DNA of 64,000 nucleotides from Caulobacter radicis (GCF_003094615.1 NZ_QDKO01000025.1:62001-126000); one strand, 5' to 3'; shown: positions 18,300 through 26,937, counted from the first letter of the stretch. A program made the numbers and translations. The notes: a model not told the origin generated them from the sequence alone.

Positions 18300-18425
18300 T
18301 CAGGGCTTGGCGCCGCGCAGGGCGTCGGGATCAATCGGCCGCGGTCTGGCGCTTTGGCTCGCGGTCGAGCGCGGATCGTTTAAGCCCTTTGGCGGGGACG
18401 GGCGCGTTCCGGGATAGGTTTTCAT
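18300..18425 (-). CDS. Possible 41-residue protein
   Basis: ATG-started frame of 41 residues, basic and proline-rich (begins MKTYPGTRPSPPKGLNDP, ends DALRGAKP). AAAGGCGA lies just upstream. It sits between two other small genes on the same strand, which supports it slightly. I recognise no family. It could be a chance frame. Confidence 0.4.
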   Translation of the reverse strand: MKTYPGTRPSPPKGLNDPRSTASQSARPRPIDPDALRGAKP

Positions 18426-18465
18426 CTTGTCGCCTTTCTTGGCGCGCCGCCTTCACGGCGGAGGG

Positions 18466-18573
18466 TCATTTCTTTCGGGGCGCGCTGACCGGCGAAGGGG
18501 CGGGGGGCGCGGCGGCGGTCAGCGTGGGCTTGATCGCCTTGGGTTTGCGGACTTCTCGGTTGCCTTTGGACAA
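18466..18573 (-). CDS. 35-residue basic protein, TTG start
   Basis: Reads SKGNREVRKPKAIKPTLTAA after the TTG, then a proline/alanine-rich tail ending SAPRKK. The SKGNREVRKPK beginning recurs, to my knowledge, in tiny hypothetical proteins of Caulobacter and related bacteria, which is why I call so short a gene. AAGGAA lies 8 bases before the TTG. Highly positive and probably disordered; function unknown. It is easily missed because of its length and start codon. Confidence 0.65.
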   Translation of the reverse strand: MSKGNREVRKPKAIKPTLTAAAPPAPSPVSAPRKK

Positions 18574-18759
18574 GAGACGTTCCTTTCGGTGAAGATGAGG
18601 GCGAGACGAGCCGGCGGAGCAAAAAGCTCCGTGGCGACGATTGCGATGGTGATGGTAGCCGGCGCGTCGAGACCTTGGCGTTTCGAGGTCTGGCGAACCG
18701 ACCCGATGGCGTGACTGCGCGCCTCGAGACGACATTAGCATGAACGCCGGTTTCCCAGG

Positions 18760-18831
18760 GAAATGATTGCGCCTCGTTTGAGGGGCTCCAGCACGGCTGG
18801 TTTCAATCCTGCCTGGCGAAATGATTGCGCC
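18760..18831. repeat. Direct repeat GAAATGATTGCGCC, two copies
   Basis: The 14-mer occurs at 18760-18773 and 18818-18831, 58 bases apart, each preceded by CC-AGG-like bases. It lies in the 374-base gap (18574-18947) that otherwise holds no clear gene. It could be a regulator site or part of a decayed mobile-element end. Confidence 0.5.
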
Positions 18832-18947
18832 AATTGTGGAGCCATTCCTTCCGGATCGCGCTATCATGCCCGTGCTAGGCGCCACGCGGGCTCATCGGCC
18901 CCGAAAGGACGTCATGTCCGCCCCACAAATCCAATCCGCACGCTCGT

Positions 18948-19183
18948 GTGAAGCCGTTCAACGACGCGGTGGAGCGCCTGCTTGGCGATCGTCGGGTTCG
19001 CCGGATCTCGTTGCGTTGGTTCGGGCCGGGGCCTGCTTCCTCGGCGATCGTCACACGGGTGAAGTCCGCGAGGGCGCGCAAAAGGAGCTCCTGGCGCCCG
19101 GTCTTTATCCCGAGCGTGTCGACTTGCTGCACGCGACCATCCGCATGAAACCGCTATCTGTTCCAGAAGGACCACGTTCATGA
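18948..19183 (+). pseudogene. Possible frame-disrupted small gene
   Basis: From GTG at 18948 the frame reads VKPFNDAVERLLGDRR then ISLRWFGPGPASSAIV, which looks protein-like. Near 19070-19085 a different frame becomes the protein-like one (ELLAPGLYPERVDLLHATIR) and runs to a stop overlapping the next ATG by ATGA. This pattern suggests a single gene broken by a frameshift, but I recognise no family and the case is weak. Confidence 0.22.
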
Positions 19184-19365
19184 CCGACGAAGACGCCCAG
19201 GCGATGCGTCGCGAGAACGCCTATCTTAAGCAACGGAACGCCCAATTGCAGAACGACGTCACCAGCCTTGGCGGTCAGGTCCTGCGCATGCAGCAGGAAC
19301 TGGAGCGCCTGAGCGGTCGCCATGGAGGCTGGGCGCCCAATCCGCTCACGGGCGGGCAATCGTGA
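19180..19365 (+). CDS. Small coiled-coil protein
   Basis: 61-residue protein, mostly one helix with heptad character: RRENAYLKQRNAQLQNDV, then LRMQQELERLSGR, ending in a Gly/Pro tail. Likely a soluble coiled-coil dimer. Its ATG overlaps an upstream stop (ATGA), implying coupling to whatever was encoded at 18948-19183. Function unknown. Confidence 0.6.
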   Translation: MTDEDAQAMRRENAYLKQRNAQLQNDVTSLGGQVLRMQQELERLSGRHGGWAPNPLTGGQS

Positions 19366-20080
19366 TGCTCACGCCTTTCCGCTGACCAATCGGGGGAGAC
19401 CCGACGGAGGGGCGGGATCGTCGCCCCGGCCGGAGCGGTCGCGCCGGTAGCTTCGTGACGGCCAGGCTGTCGCAGATCTCAGTCTTGTCCAGGATGCCTC
19501 ATGTCCGCGGCGTCGAAAGAGATCGCTCTGGGCGCGCTTCCTCGCAGGGGGGGCGCATCATAAACGCGCTGCTGCGGGCCTGACGACCAGCAGTCGGCTT
19601 GGCTCAGCGCCGCCCAGCTGATGGCGTGACAGGCAACGGCTTTTCGCAAGCGATCGGCCGGCTTGGATCTCGCCAAGCCGACGCTCGGCGGCCGTGGGCC
19701 CCATCGAGCAGCGTGGTCGCGCCCGAGGCCTTTGGCGGACAGACCACCAAGCAGTGTTTTGAGCGCGTGTGTCCAAGGTCGCAAGTTCGGCAGCTGTCTA
19801 ATGTCGGCTATCACGCCTTCCCGGAAGATCGTGTCGGCGACATCCGGTGAGCTTCTTGGCCGACCAGGACAGCCTGGTGTTCAGGGGCCGCGACGATGGG
19901 GGGCGGCAGCCAGCCGGCCGCAAGGCCGGCGGCGGTGCGCGCATCGTTGTTGGAGCGCTGGTCAGCAGCTGGGCGGGATGCTCCGCCGCCGGGGCCTCGC
20001 CCGGCGCGGAGGTGGTCCTGACGCTCCCATGCCGAGCCCTGCAGGAAGAAGGCGTCGTGCGACTTTGAGGAGGGGCGTGG
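19366..20080. other. About 0.7 kb with no convincing gene
   Basis: Both strands carry open frames of 70-110 codons, but none begins with a good ribosome-binding site, shows a recognisable motif, or has a protein-like composition. It may be decayed sequence. The region ends at the GGAAC element before the GlsB-like gene. Confidence 0.5.
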
Positions 20081-20106
20081 GGAACGATGCGTGGCGGCGA
20101 GGGCTA
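20081..20106 (+). promoter_or_regulatory. Weak EcfG-like promoter before the GlsB-like gene
   Basis: GGAAC-N17-GCTA; one base short of the nnTT pattern of the other sites in this window. The predicted transcription start falls about 40 bases before the ATG at 20151. Confidence 0.35.
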
Positions 20107-20150
20107 TTAAGGCATCGGCCCGTTAGCGGCTCTCAATCCTGGAGGATCTC

Positions 20151-20408
20151 ATGTCCATTCTCGCCTGGATCGTTCTGGGCCTGATCGCCGGCTTCATCGC
20201 CAGCATGCTGGTCAGCCGCAGTGGCGGCGGCTTGGTTCTCGACCTGGTTCTTGGCATCGTCGGCGCGGTCGTCGGCGGCTTCCTGTTCAACCAGTTCGGC
20301 AGCGCCGGCGTCACCGGCTTCAACCTCTACAGCCTTCTGGTGGCGACGATCGGCGCGGTCGTGGTCCTGTTGATCTACCACATGATCGCCGGACGACGCG
20401 CTCTCTAG
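20151..20408 (+). CDS. GlsB/YeaQ/YmgE family stress-associated membrane protein
   Basis: 85-residue protein made almost entirely of hydrophobic helices with the family pattern: SILAWIVLGLIAGFIASML, GLVLDLVLGIVGAVVGGFLF, and a last helix LLVATIGAVVVLLIYHMI. Found in the inner membrane and associated with stress or stationary phase in other bacteria. GGAGGA lies 6 bases before the ATG. A strong terminator follows. Confidence 0.88.
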   Translation: MSILAWIVLGLIAGFIASMLVSRSGGGLVLDLVLGIVGAVVGGFLFNQFGSAGVTGFNLYSLLVATIGAVVVLLIYHMIAGRRAL

Positions 20409-20430
20409 GGACGCGCGGCCTGCATGAAGT

Positions 20431-20456
20431 CCCCGGGCCGTGGCCCGGGGAGTTTT
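20431..20456 (+). terminator. Rho-independent terminator after the GlsB-like gene
   Basis: CCCCGGGC stem with a CGTG tetraloop, followed by AGTTTT. It also lies downstream of the convergent histidine-kinase gene, which ends at 20482. Confidence 0.85.
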
Positions 20457-20481
20457 CATGTTCTCTGCCGGAGCGGCGAGC

Positions 20482-22656
20482 CTAGGACATCGCTTCCAGC
20501 CGCCGCACGGCGGCGACAGCCGAGGCCAGGTCCTCGTGACGGAAAGGCTTGACCAAGCGCGGCAGGTCCGGCGCCAGGTCCTCGACATCCGCATAGCCCG
20601 AGGTGATCAGCACCGCCCGGCCCGGCCAACGGGCGCGAACCCGGCGACAGAACTCCGCGCCGGACATGCCGGGCATCAGGTGGTCGGTGACGATGACGTC
20701 GGGGCAGAGCCCGTCGTCGAGCAGGGCCAGGGCCGCTTCGGCCTCACCGGCCTCGATGACCAGATAACCAAGCTCGGTGAGCTGGTCGGCGCTTGAGGCC
20801 CGGACCAGAGGTTCGTCGTCGACCAAGAGGGCCACCCCGGCGTGTTTGGCCGGCTTGACCGATGGCGCGTGAGTAAGGGCGAGCGCTTGGCGGCTCACCG
20901 GGAGCCACAGCTCGAAGGTGGAGCCCGCGCCCGGCGCGCTGGCGATGGTCAGGACGCCGCCCAGTTGCGCGGCCAGGCCATGGACCATTGAAAGACCCAG
21001 CCCAGTGCCCTTGCCGATCCCCTTGGTCGAGAAAAACGGCTCGATCGCCCGCGCCCGCGTGGCCTCGTCCATGCCATGGCCGGTGTCGGAGACCGACACG
21101 CGGACATAGGCGTTGGCAGGGATACCTGCAGGTTGTGGCTGGTCCTGGCTCGCCGAACGGGCCGAAAGTCGCAGTGTCCCGCCATCCGGCATCGCGTCGC
21201 GGGCGTTCACCGCCAAGTTCAGCAGCGCCATCTCCAGCTGGTTGCGGTCCCCATGGGCGCACGCGAGATTCTCTTCCACATCGGTTACGATCCGGATCTG
21301 TGGTCCGGTGACGCTTTCGAGCAGGGCGCCCATGTTGGCGATCAGGCTGGCAAGATCCACGGCGCTCGGCTGCAGCGGCTGACGGCGGGCGAAGGCCAGG
21401 AGCCGTTGCAGCAGGTCGCGCGCGCGTTCGGCCGAAGCCAGGGCGCCGTCGATCAGCCGCTGCTCGCGCTCGCCGCCCAGACCTTGGCGCTTGAGTCGAT
21501 CCAGGCTGGCGAAGATCGGCGTCAGGAGATTGTTGAAGTCGTGGGCCACGCCGCCGGTCAACTGCCCCATGGCCTCCAGTTTCTGCGATTGCCGAAGGGC
21601 CTCCTGCGCCTCCTCGAGCGCTGCTGTACGCTCGGCCACGCGCGCTTCCAGCGTGGCGTTCAGTGCATGCAGGGCCTGTTCGGCCCGCGCTCGCTCCACA
21701 GCATCCCACGTCCGGGCCGCCACGGCCTGCGCCAAGGCGATGTCGTGTTCGGTCCAGCGCCGCGGTTGGGCCTCGTGGATATAGAGCAGGGCGGTCAGGC
21801 GGCCGGCCCGCACCAAGGGAACGCCGATCATCGCCCGCACGCCGATCGAGGCGTAGCCATCGGCATGGGGCGCGGCGCGCATGTCGTCGGCCAGGCTGTC
21901 CAGTCTGAGGGTTTCGCCGGCGCGCAGCGCGGCGATGATCTTCGGACCGAAGCTCTCCAGGGGGCGGCTTTCGCCGCCAAGGCTCGACATGCCTGGCGTG
22001 GTCCAGTCGGAGGCGACGGCGAGATTCTGGTCGTCGGTCGAGACCTCTGCATAGCCGACCCGCGCTGCGCCCAGGGTCTCGCCCAGCAAGGCGACGGCCG
22101 CGCGCTTGGCCGCTTGCGCATCGGCGGTCTGGGCGAGCCGGTCAGCCAGGGCAAGGAGCGTCTTGTGCCGCCGCTCGGCCAGCACCCGCTGGGTCGTCTC
22201 GTTGACGATGCAGAGCACCCCGCCGACCGACCCGTCCGCGTCCAGCACGGCCGAGTAGGAAACGTCGAACCACACGTCCTCAGGGTATCCATGCCGCTCG
22301 ATGTAGAACTGACGGTCCCGGGCCTCGAAGGTGGCGCGCGTCTCGCGCACGCTGTCCAGCAGCGGGCCAAGATCGTCCCAGAGCTCGGCCCAGCCCTCGC
22401 TGGCCGGTCGTCCAAGGGCGCGCGGGTGCTTGTCGCCGATCGTCGGCGCGTAGGCGTCATTATAGAGGGCGCAGTACTTCTCGCCCCAGAAGAGGACGAT
22501 CTGGGCGCTGGCCGGCAACATCAGCCCGACCGTGGTCTTCAGGCTGGGCGACCAGCCGGCGGGCGGTCCCAGAGGGCTGTCGGACCAGTCGCGCTCGGCC
22601 ATCAGCAGGCCCAAGGCGCTGCCGGTCCCAAGAAACGCCAGATCGTGGAGAGTCAC
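20482..22656 (-). CDS. Hybrid histidine kinase (PAS-like, GAF, HisKA, HATPase, REC)
   Basis: 724 residues from the GTG start. A PAS-like N-terminus (LGLLMAERDWSDSPLGPPAG) is followed by a GAF domain (about 165-320), a coiled linker, the NtrB-type H-box GGVAHDFNNLL (phospho-His about 372), the ATPase boxes (NLAVNARDAMP, DTGHGMD, GKGTGLGLSMVHGL), and a receiver with the acceptor Asp in VIVTDHLMPGMSG. GTG at 22656 has AAGGGCG just upstream and gives the usual N-terminus; an ATG at 22722 is the alternative. Soluble, so it senses a cytoplasmic signal. The divergent kinase next door suggests joint work. Confidence 0.88.
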   Translation of the reverse strand: MTLHDLAFLGTGSALGLLMAERDWSDSPLGPPAGWSPSLKTTVGLMLPASAQIVLFWGEKYCALYNDAYAPTIGDKHPRALGRPASEGWAELWDDLGPLLDSVRETRATFEARDRQFYIERHGYPEDVWFDVSYSAVLDADGSVGGVLCIVNETTQRVLAERRHKTLLALADRLAQTADAQAAKRAAVALLGETLGAARVGYAEVSTDDQNLAVASDWTTPGMSSLGGESRPLESFGPKIIAALRAGETLRLDSLADDMRAAPHADGYASIGVRAMIGVPLVRAGRLTALLYIHEAQPRRWTEHDIALAQAVAARTWDAVERARAEQALHALNATLEARVAERTAALEEAQEALRQSQKLEAMGQLTGGVAHDFNNLLTPIFASLDRLKRQGLGGEREQRLIDGALASAERARDLLQRLLAFARRQPLQPSAVDLASLIANMGALLESVTGPQIRIVTDVEENLACAHGDRNQLEMALLNLAVNARDAMPDGGTLRLSARSASQDQPQPAGIPANAYVRVSVSDTGHGMDEATRARAIEPFFSTKGIGKGTGLGLSMVHGLAAQLGGVLTIASAPGAGSTFELWLPVSRQALALTHAPSVKPAKHAGVALLVDDEPLVRASSADQLTELGYLVIEAGEAEAALALLDDGLCPDVIVTDHLMPGMSGAEFCRRVRARWPGRAVLITSGYADVEDLAPDLPRLVKPFRHEDLASAVAAVRRLEAMS

Positions 22657-22841
22657 ATCGGTCGCCCTTCGCCAGCCGCTGCACCGCTGCGGACAATCGC
22701 CAAGGTCAGGCTTGGGTTCCATGATTTGAACCGAAGGCGCGCGCCTGGCCCGCGTCAGGCTGCGACAATCAACCTCAGCCCGGATCAATGGCCAGGCAAA
22801 CCTTCCGGGTCGACTGTAGCGGCTCGCGGAGGGGGAGCGTC

Positions 22842-24788
22842 TTGGATACGGGTCAAGCCAAAGACAGCGATCAGAGACTAGCCATCCTGCAGTCCCTGGG
22901 ATTACTGGACTACGAGCGTGAGCGCGCGCTCGACCTGATCGCCGAAAGCGCGCGGGCGGCGGTCCTTTCGGACTGCGGCTTCGTGACTTTCGTCGGCGCC
23001 GACGAGGTCTGGTTCAAGGCCGCCTCCGGCGTCGCCGCCAAGAGCCTCCCAAGGTCCCAGGCCTTCTGCGACCGGGTGGTGAAGACCAAGGCGCGCGTCG
23101 TCCTTGAGGATGTCGGGCGCGACCCGGAATTTTCTCACATCGACTATGTCGGCGCCTATGCAGGCGCACCCGTCCTCGTTCAGGATCACGTCGTCGGTAC
23201 GGTCTGCGCCACGAGTCTGGCGCCTCGTCTCTTCACGGCGAGCCAACTGCACCAGCTCGACCTCCTGGCGCGCATCGTCGGCGAGCGCCTGGAGACGCGG
23301 CGGGAAAAGCTCTTCCTGTCGCAGCTGTTCGACGGCACCTCCGACGCGGTGCTGATCGTGGATGAGCGGCAGATCATCATGCACTGGAACGCCGCCGCCG
23401 AGGCGCTCTTTGGCTATCCGGCGCGCGAGGCCTTGGGCCGGGCTCTGCGGATGATCATTCCGCCACGCCTGCGCGCTGGCCATGATCGCGGCTTTGCCCG
23501 GCTTTGCAACGGCGGCCGGCCGACCCTGGCCGGCGCGGTCGAGGTGCCAGCCCTGCGCCGCGACGGTTCGGAGTTTCCCGCCAGCCTGTCGCTGTCGATG
23601 TGGCGAGACAATGAACGCACCATGGTTGGCGCGATCGTTCGCGACATTTCCGATCGCGAGGCCCTGCACCAGGCTCGCGTCGCCAGTGAGGCCAAGACCC
23701 GGTTCCTGGCCAATATGAGCCATGAGATACGCACGCCCCTGAACGGGATCCTCGGTCTGGGCGATGTTCTCTCGCGCACGGCCCTGGCCCCGGAACAAGC
23801 CGAGTTGCTGCGCGCCATGACCGGCGCGGCGCGCACCCTTGAGGTCCTGCTCAGCGACGTCCTGGACCTGGCGCGTTCGGAGGAGGGGGCGCTGCGCATC
23901 GCTCAGGAGCCGTTCGACCTGCTGGGGCTGGCGCGCGAGGTCGGCGAGTTGCATCGGCCGACGGCCGAGGCCAAGGGCCTGACCTATACAGTCCAGGCTC
24001 CTCCGGGCGGGCGCTGGGTGGTCGGAGACGCCGTTCGCCTCCGCCAGGTGCTGGGCAACCTGCTGAGCAACGCTGTGAAGTTCACTCATGAGGGCTTGGT
24101 GAACCTGCAGGTCGCCGCCGTCGAGGAGGGATGGCGGTTCCTGGTGTGCGATACAGGCATCGGCTTCGACGCGGCCGCCAAGTCCCGAATCTTCGACCGT
24201 TTCGCCCAGGCCGACGACTCCATCACCCGTAGCTATGGCGGATCGGGACTGGGGTTGGCGATCAGCGCCGATCTCGTCCGGGCCATGGGCGGGGCGCTAT
24301 CGGCGGTTTCCGCGCCGGGCGCGGGGTCGTCGTTCGCCTTCGCTCTCACCCTGCCCGACGCCCCGCCGGTGCTTGAGGCGCCCGCGCCCCAGGTCTGCCG
24401 AGAGCGCGCCGTGCGCGTGCTGCTGGCCGAGGATCACCCCGTGAACCGAAAGGTCATCGAGCTGATCCTGGGCGAGGTCGGGGCGGAGCTGACCTCGGTG
24501 TGTGACGGCCGTCAGGCGGTGGAGGCCTTCGGCGCGGGCGATTTCGATCTGGTCTTGATGGACATGCAGATGCCGGTCATGGACGGGTTGAGCGCCACCC
24601 GCGAGATCCGCGCCCGGCAGCGTCGCCTGGGACAGCGCCCCTGCCCGATCATCATGCTCACCGCCAATGTCCTGCCAGAGCATCTGCGGGCCAGCTTCGA
24701 GGCGGGCGCCGATCGCCACCTTGGCAAGCCGATTGAAGCGGCCCGCCTGCTGTCGGCGCTCGACGAGGTCCTTGCGGTGCGCGGTTAA
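22842..24788 (+). CDS. Hybrid histidine kinase (GAF, PAS, HisKA, HATPase, REC)
   Basis: 648 residues from TTG at 22842, chosen for GGAGGGGGAG 9 bases upstream. GAF domain (about 15-155; EFSHIDYVGAYAGAPV), PAS domain (about 165-280; FDGTSDAVLIVDERQIIMHW), H-box FLANMSHEIRTPLNGIL (phospho-His about 294), ATPase boxes (LGNLLSNAVKFT, DTGIGFD, GGSGLGLAIS) and a C-terminal receiver (LVLMDMQMPVMDG). No membrane segments. Divergent from the other hybrid kinase. It lacks an output domain, so it must signal through a phosphotransfer protein encoded elsewhere. Confidence 0.9.
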   Translation: MDTGQAKDSDQRLAILQSLGLLDYERERALDLIAESARAAVLSDCGFVTFVGADEVWFKAASGVAAKSLPRSQAFCDRVVKTKARVVLEDVGRDPEFSHIDYVGAYAGAPVLVQDHVVGTVCATSLAPRLFTASQLHQLDLLARIVGERLETRREKLFLSQLFDGTSDAVLIVDERQIIMHWNAAAEALFGYPAREALGRALRMIIPPRLRAGHDRGFARLCNGGRPTLAGAVEVPALRRDGSEFPASLSLSMWRDNERTMVGAIVRDISDREALHQARVASEAKTRFLANMSHEIRTPLNGILGLGDVLSRTALAPEQAELLRAMTGAARTLEVLLSDVLDLARSEEGALRIAQEPFDLLGLAREVGELHRPTAEAKGLTYTVQAPPGGRWVVGDAVRLRQVLGNLLSNAVKFTHEGLVNLQVAAVEEGWRFLVCDTGIGFDAAAKSRIFDRFAQADDSITRSYGGSGLGLAISADLVRAMGGALSAVSAPGAGSSFAFALTLPDAPPVLEAPAPQVCRERAVRVLLAEDHPVNRKVIELILGEVGAELTSVCDGRQAVEAFGAGDFDLVLMDMQMPVMDGLSATREIRARQRRLGQRPCPIIMLTANVLPEHLRASFEAGADRHLGKPIEAARLLSALDEVLAVRG

Positions 24789-25170
24789 GCTCGCCGGCCA
24801 GCAGCTCCATGGCGTCGCGCCGGCTGGCGGCGTCGGCGAAGGCGGCGAGGTCACGGTGCGGGTGGCTGCCGTGGTTCTGGCTCAGCACCTCGCCGATGGC
24901 GTTGCGGAAGGTCAGCTCGAACGTGCCGCAGGCTTCGAACACCAGGGCCCGGAGCCGCTGGTCGCACTCGTAGATCCGCAGGATGTCCCGGTAGGAGGTG
25001 TTGGCCCTGAAAGGCTTGCCCGGCTGGGTGTGATCGCGTCGACTTCGAAAGTAGATCCGCAGTCGTTCATAGCCGACGCGCTCGATCTCGGCGGCCGCGA
25101 AGGCCTGGTCGGGAACCTGGAGACCACGCGCGATCAGGTGCGCGACCCAGTCGGCCAGATCCTCGCGGTC
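24789..25170 (-). pseudogene. Fragment of an Abi_2-family (AbiD/AbiF-like) protein
   Basis: On the minus strand: LADWVAHLIARGLQVPD, IERVGYERLRIYFR, FRANTSYRDILRIYECDQRL and TFELTFRNAIGEVL. This is the order seen in the N-terminal half of Abi_2 phage-resistance proteins (RGL, gYyRL, F..gt.f..i...Y.fD..LR, iE...R). There is no start codon at its upstream edge, where TraG sequence begins on the other strand, and the frame runs without a stop into the antisense of the kinase gene. It is a decayed defence gene, stuck against the kinase terminus. Confidence 0.65.
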
Positions 25171-25896
25171 TTCGCGATCATGATCCTGGGCGTCTGGACC
25201 GCCACTCAGTGGACGGCCGACCAACTGGGCCACCAGGCCGCGCTGGGGCGGCCGTTCGCCATCGTGCTGGGCCTGCCGCTCTACGAGCCCTGGAGGCTGT
25301 TTGGCTGGTGGTTCCACTACGAGGCCTATGCGCCGCAGGTCTTCGACCGCGCCGGCCTGCTGGCGGGAGCCAGCGGCTTCCTGGTCTGAGCCGGCGCCAT
25401 CGCCGGCTCGCTCTGGCGGGCTCGGCAAGGCGGCCGCGTCACCACCTTCGGCTCCTCGCGCTGGGCCAGCCGGCGCGAGGCCGCCCGGGCCGGCTTGCTG
25501 GGTCCCTCGGGCGTCTTCCTGGGCAAGCTCGACGACCGCTACCTGCGCCACGACGGGCCCGAGCACGTCATGGCCTTCGCCCCGACCCGCTCGGGCAAGG
25601 GCGTGGGCCTGGTCGTGCCCACCCTGCTGTCGTGGACCGGCAGCTGCGTGGTCCACGACAGCAAGGGCGAGAACTGGATGCTGACGGCCGGTTGGCGGTC
25701 GAAGTTCTCCCACTGCCTGCTGTTCAATCCGACGGATCCGCGCTCGGCGCGGTACAATCCGCTGCTGGAAGTGCGCAAGGGACCCCACGAGGTCCGCGAC
25801 GTTCAGAACATCGCCGACATCCTGGTTGATCCGGCTGTGCGGGCGGCGTGGAGCGGGCGCCAGCATGAATTGGCTGGCGGCGCGGTTTGCCGCTAG
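25138..25896 (+). pseudogene. TraG/VirD4-type conjugal coupling protein, truncated, internal stop
   Basis: One reading frame holds the N-terminal part of a type IV coupling ATPase: membrane helices (QILAVFAIMILGVWTATQW, later WRLFGWWFHYEAYAP), then after a TGA at 25387-25389 the cytoplasmic start (RHDGPEHVMAFAPTRSGKGV, which contains the Walker A APTRSGKG), VVHDSKGENW, and FNPTDPRSARYNPLLEVRKG. The frame is the same before and after TGA, so one point mutation explains the break (a Cys codon TGC is a likely ancestor). Homology stops at ADILVDP; the rest of the ATPase is gone. A relic of an integrative conjugative element or plasmid. Confidence 0.85.
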
Positions 25897-25969
25897 GCGC
25901 CTTGCAAGCGGGGCGAACGCATTCGCCGACCGACGCCGCGCCAGACCGAATCCGGAATTTCCTAAAAAC

Positions 25970-26007
25970 CTGCGCGCCGACCTCGGCAATGTTCAAGGTC
26001 GGCGCAG
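25970..26007. other. Hairpin next to the TraG remnant
   Basis: CTGCGC-gc-CGACCT pairs with AGGTCGGCGCAG across a 12-base loop, with a two-base bulge. It could be an element end or a terminator. It lies in the roughly 290-base stretch before the next gene that otherwise holds only an IS scrap. Confidence 0.35.
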
Positions 26008-26053
26008 GATAGCTCCGGCGCTAAATCGTTCGCGTCCGGATTCAATTGAGCCT

Positions 26054-26130
26054 TTATGCGCAGAGGGCGGCGATGAGCACGCTGGAGGGATGGTTGCTGC
26101 CAACTTGTCGTAGCGGGTGTCGCTTTCGGG
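26054..26130 (-). pseudogene. Scrap of an IS5-like transposase C-terminus
   Basis: On the minus strand the sequence reads RYDKLA, a motif near the C-terminus of many IS5-family transposases, followed after a one-base shift by SSVLIAALCA and a stop. Only about 25 codons remain. It supports past insertion activity beside the conjugative remnant; family assignment is tentative. Confidence 0.4.
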
Positions 26131-26189
26131 AATTCTGGAACTGCTCCGTTCGCGCGAAGGCGATGATCGCGGGGCCTGGCGTCGTGACC

Positions 26190-26495
26190 ATGTTAGACTA
26201 CGAAATGAACGAGACCGAACGCGAGATGCTGGCTGAGGATCGGGCCGAGGCGTATGCGCCAAAGCCCGTTGGCGGAGCCTTTATGGCCGGTGTCTGCGGC
26301 GCCGCGCTCGCTCTATTGGGCTTCATCGTCGCGGCGCGCTTCTATGGCTGGCCTGTGCGAGATCACATCGGACTGGCGCTGATCCTTGTCGCGGGCGGCT
26401 TCGTTCTCGTCTGCGGCGGATATCTGCGTCTGGCGCGCAGGAACCGTCGGGCGCGCCGGGCGGAGCGCCGGCTGATCGATCGGGAGCAGAGATAG
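26190..26495 (+). CDS. Small two-helix membrane protein
   Basis: About 101 residues: an acidic start (DYEMNETEREMLAEDRAEAY), two hydrophobic segments (AFMAGVCGAALALLGFIVAA and IGLALILVAGGFVLVCGGYL), and a strongly basic tail (RLARRNRRARRAERRLIDRE). Likely inner membrane with both ends in the cytoplasm. Alternative starts exist at 26163 and 26205. No family recognised; its neighbour is the stress-type CsbD gene. Confidence 0.6.
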   Translation: MLDYEMNETEREMLAEDRAEAYAPKPVGGAFMAGVCGAALALLGFIVAARFYGWPVRDHIGLALILVAGGFVLVCGGYLRLARRNRRARRAERRLIDREQR

Positions 26496-26526
26496 AACGC
26501 CAGTCGAAAGCCGGCGAACATTCCCC

Positions 26527-26552
26527 GGAACACCCATGCGGGTTGGCGGATT
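26527..26552 (+). promoter_or_regulatory. EcfG-like promoter before csbD-like gene
   Basis: GGAAC-N17-GATT, with the predicted start about 30 bases before the CsbD-like ATG. The same -10 bases (GGATTG) recur at the katE promoter at 50001. Confidence 0.5.
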
Positions 26553-26592
26553 GGTCTGTCGCCGCGTTCGGCGGCAAGCAAAGGACAGACCG

Positions 26593-26937
26593 ATGGACGA
26601 TCAAGTCACAGGCGTCGCCCGCCAGGGCGTCGGCCGGGTCCAGGACGCCGTCGGCGGATTGACCGGCGACAGCGCCACCCAGATCAAGGGCAAGCTCAAC
26701 CAAGCCGCCGGCGGCGCCCAGCGCGCTTACGGCAAGCTCACCGACGATGTGCGCGACCGGCTCGAGGGCGCGCTGGATACGGTGCGCGGCGGGATGCGCG
26801 AACGCCTCGACACCGTCGAGACCTATGTGAAGGACAAGCCGCTTCCGGCCGTGGCCATCGCGGCGGCCGCCGGCATCGTATTGGGACTGCTTCTGCGCGG
26901 CCGCAGCAGGACCGTCTATTTGCGCGATCCGCGCTAG
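26593..26937 (+). CDS. CsbD-family stress protein with C-terminal membrane helix
   Basis: 114 residues. The N-terminal half is CsbD-like (GVGRVQDAVGGLTGDSATQI, KGKLNQAAGGAQRAYGKL), a helical motif seen in small general-stress proteins. Unlike the short cytosolic CsbD, it continues through a helix (DRLEGALDTVRGGMRERLD) to a membrane segment (LPAVAIAAAAGIVLGLLL) and a basic end, the layout of ElaB/YqjD-type proteins that sit at the inner membrane. AAGGA precedes the ATG. Likely under general-stress control. Confidence 0.82.
   Translation: MDDQVTGVARQGVGRVQDAVGGLTGDSATQIKGKLNQAAGGAQRAYGKLTDDVRDRLEGALDTVRGGMRERLDTVETYVKDKPLPAVAIAAAAGIVLGLLLRGRSRTVYLRDPR

Noticed and set aside
19479..19814. 111-codon minus frame as a transposase
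   Set aside because: No transposase motif could be matched and the composition is not protein-like.
26142..26170. GGAAC before the two-helix membrane gene as an EcfG site
   Set aside because: At 16-17 bases downstream there is no nnTT; the nearby CGTT is only 5 bases away.
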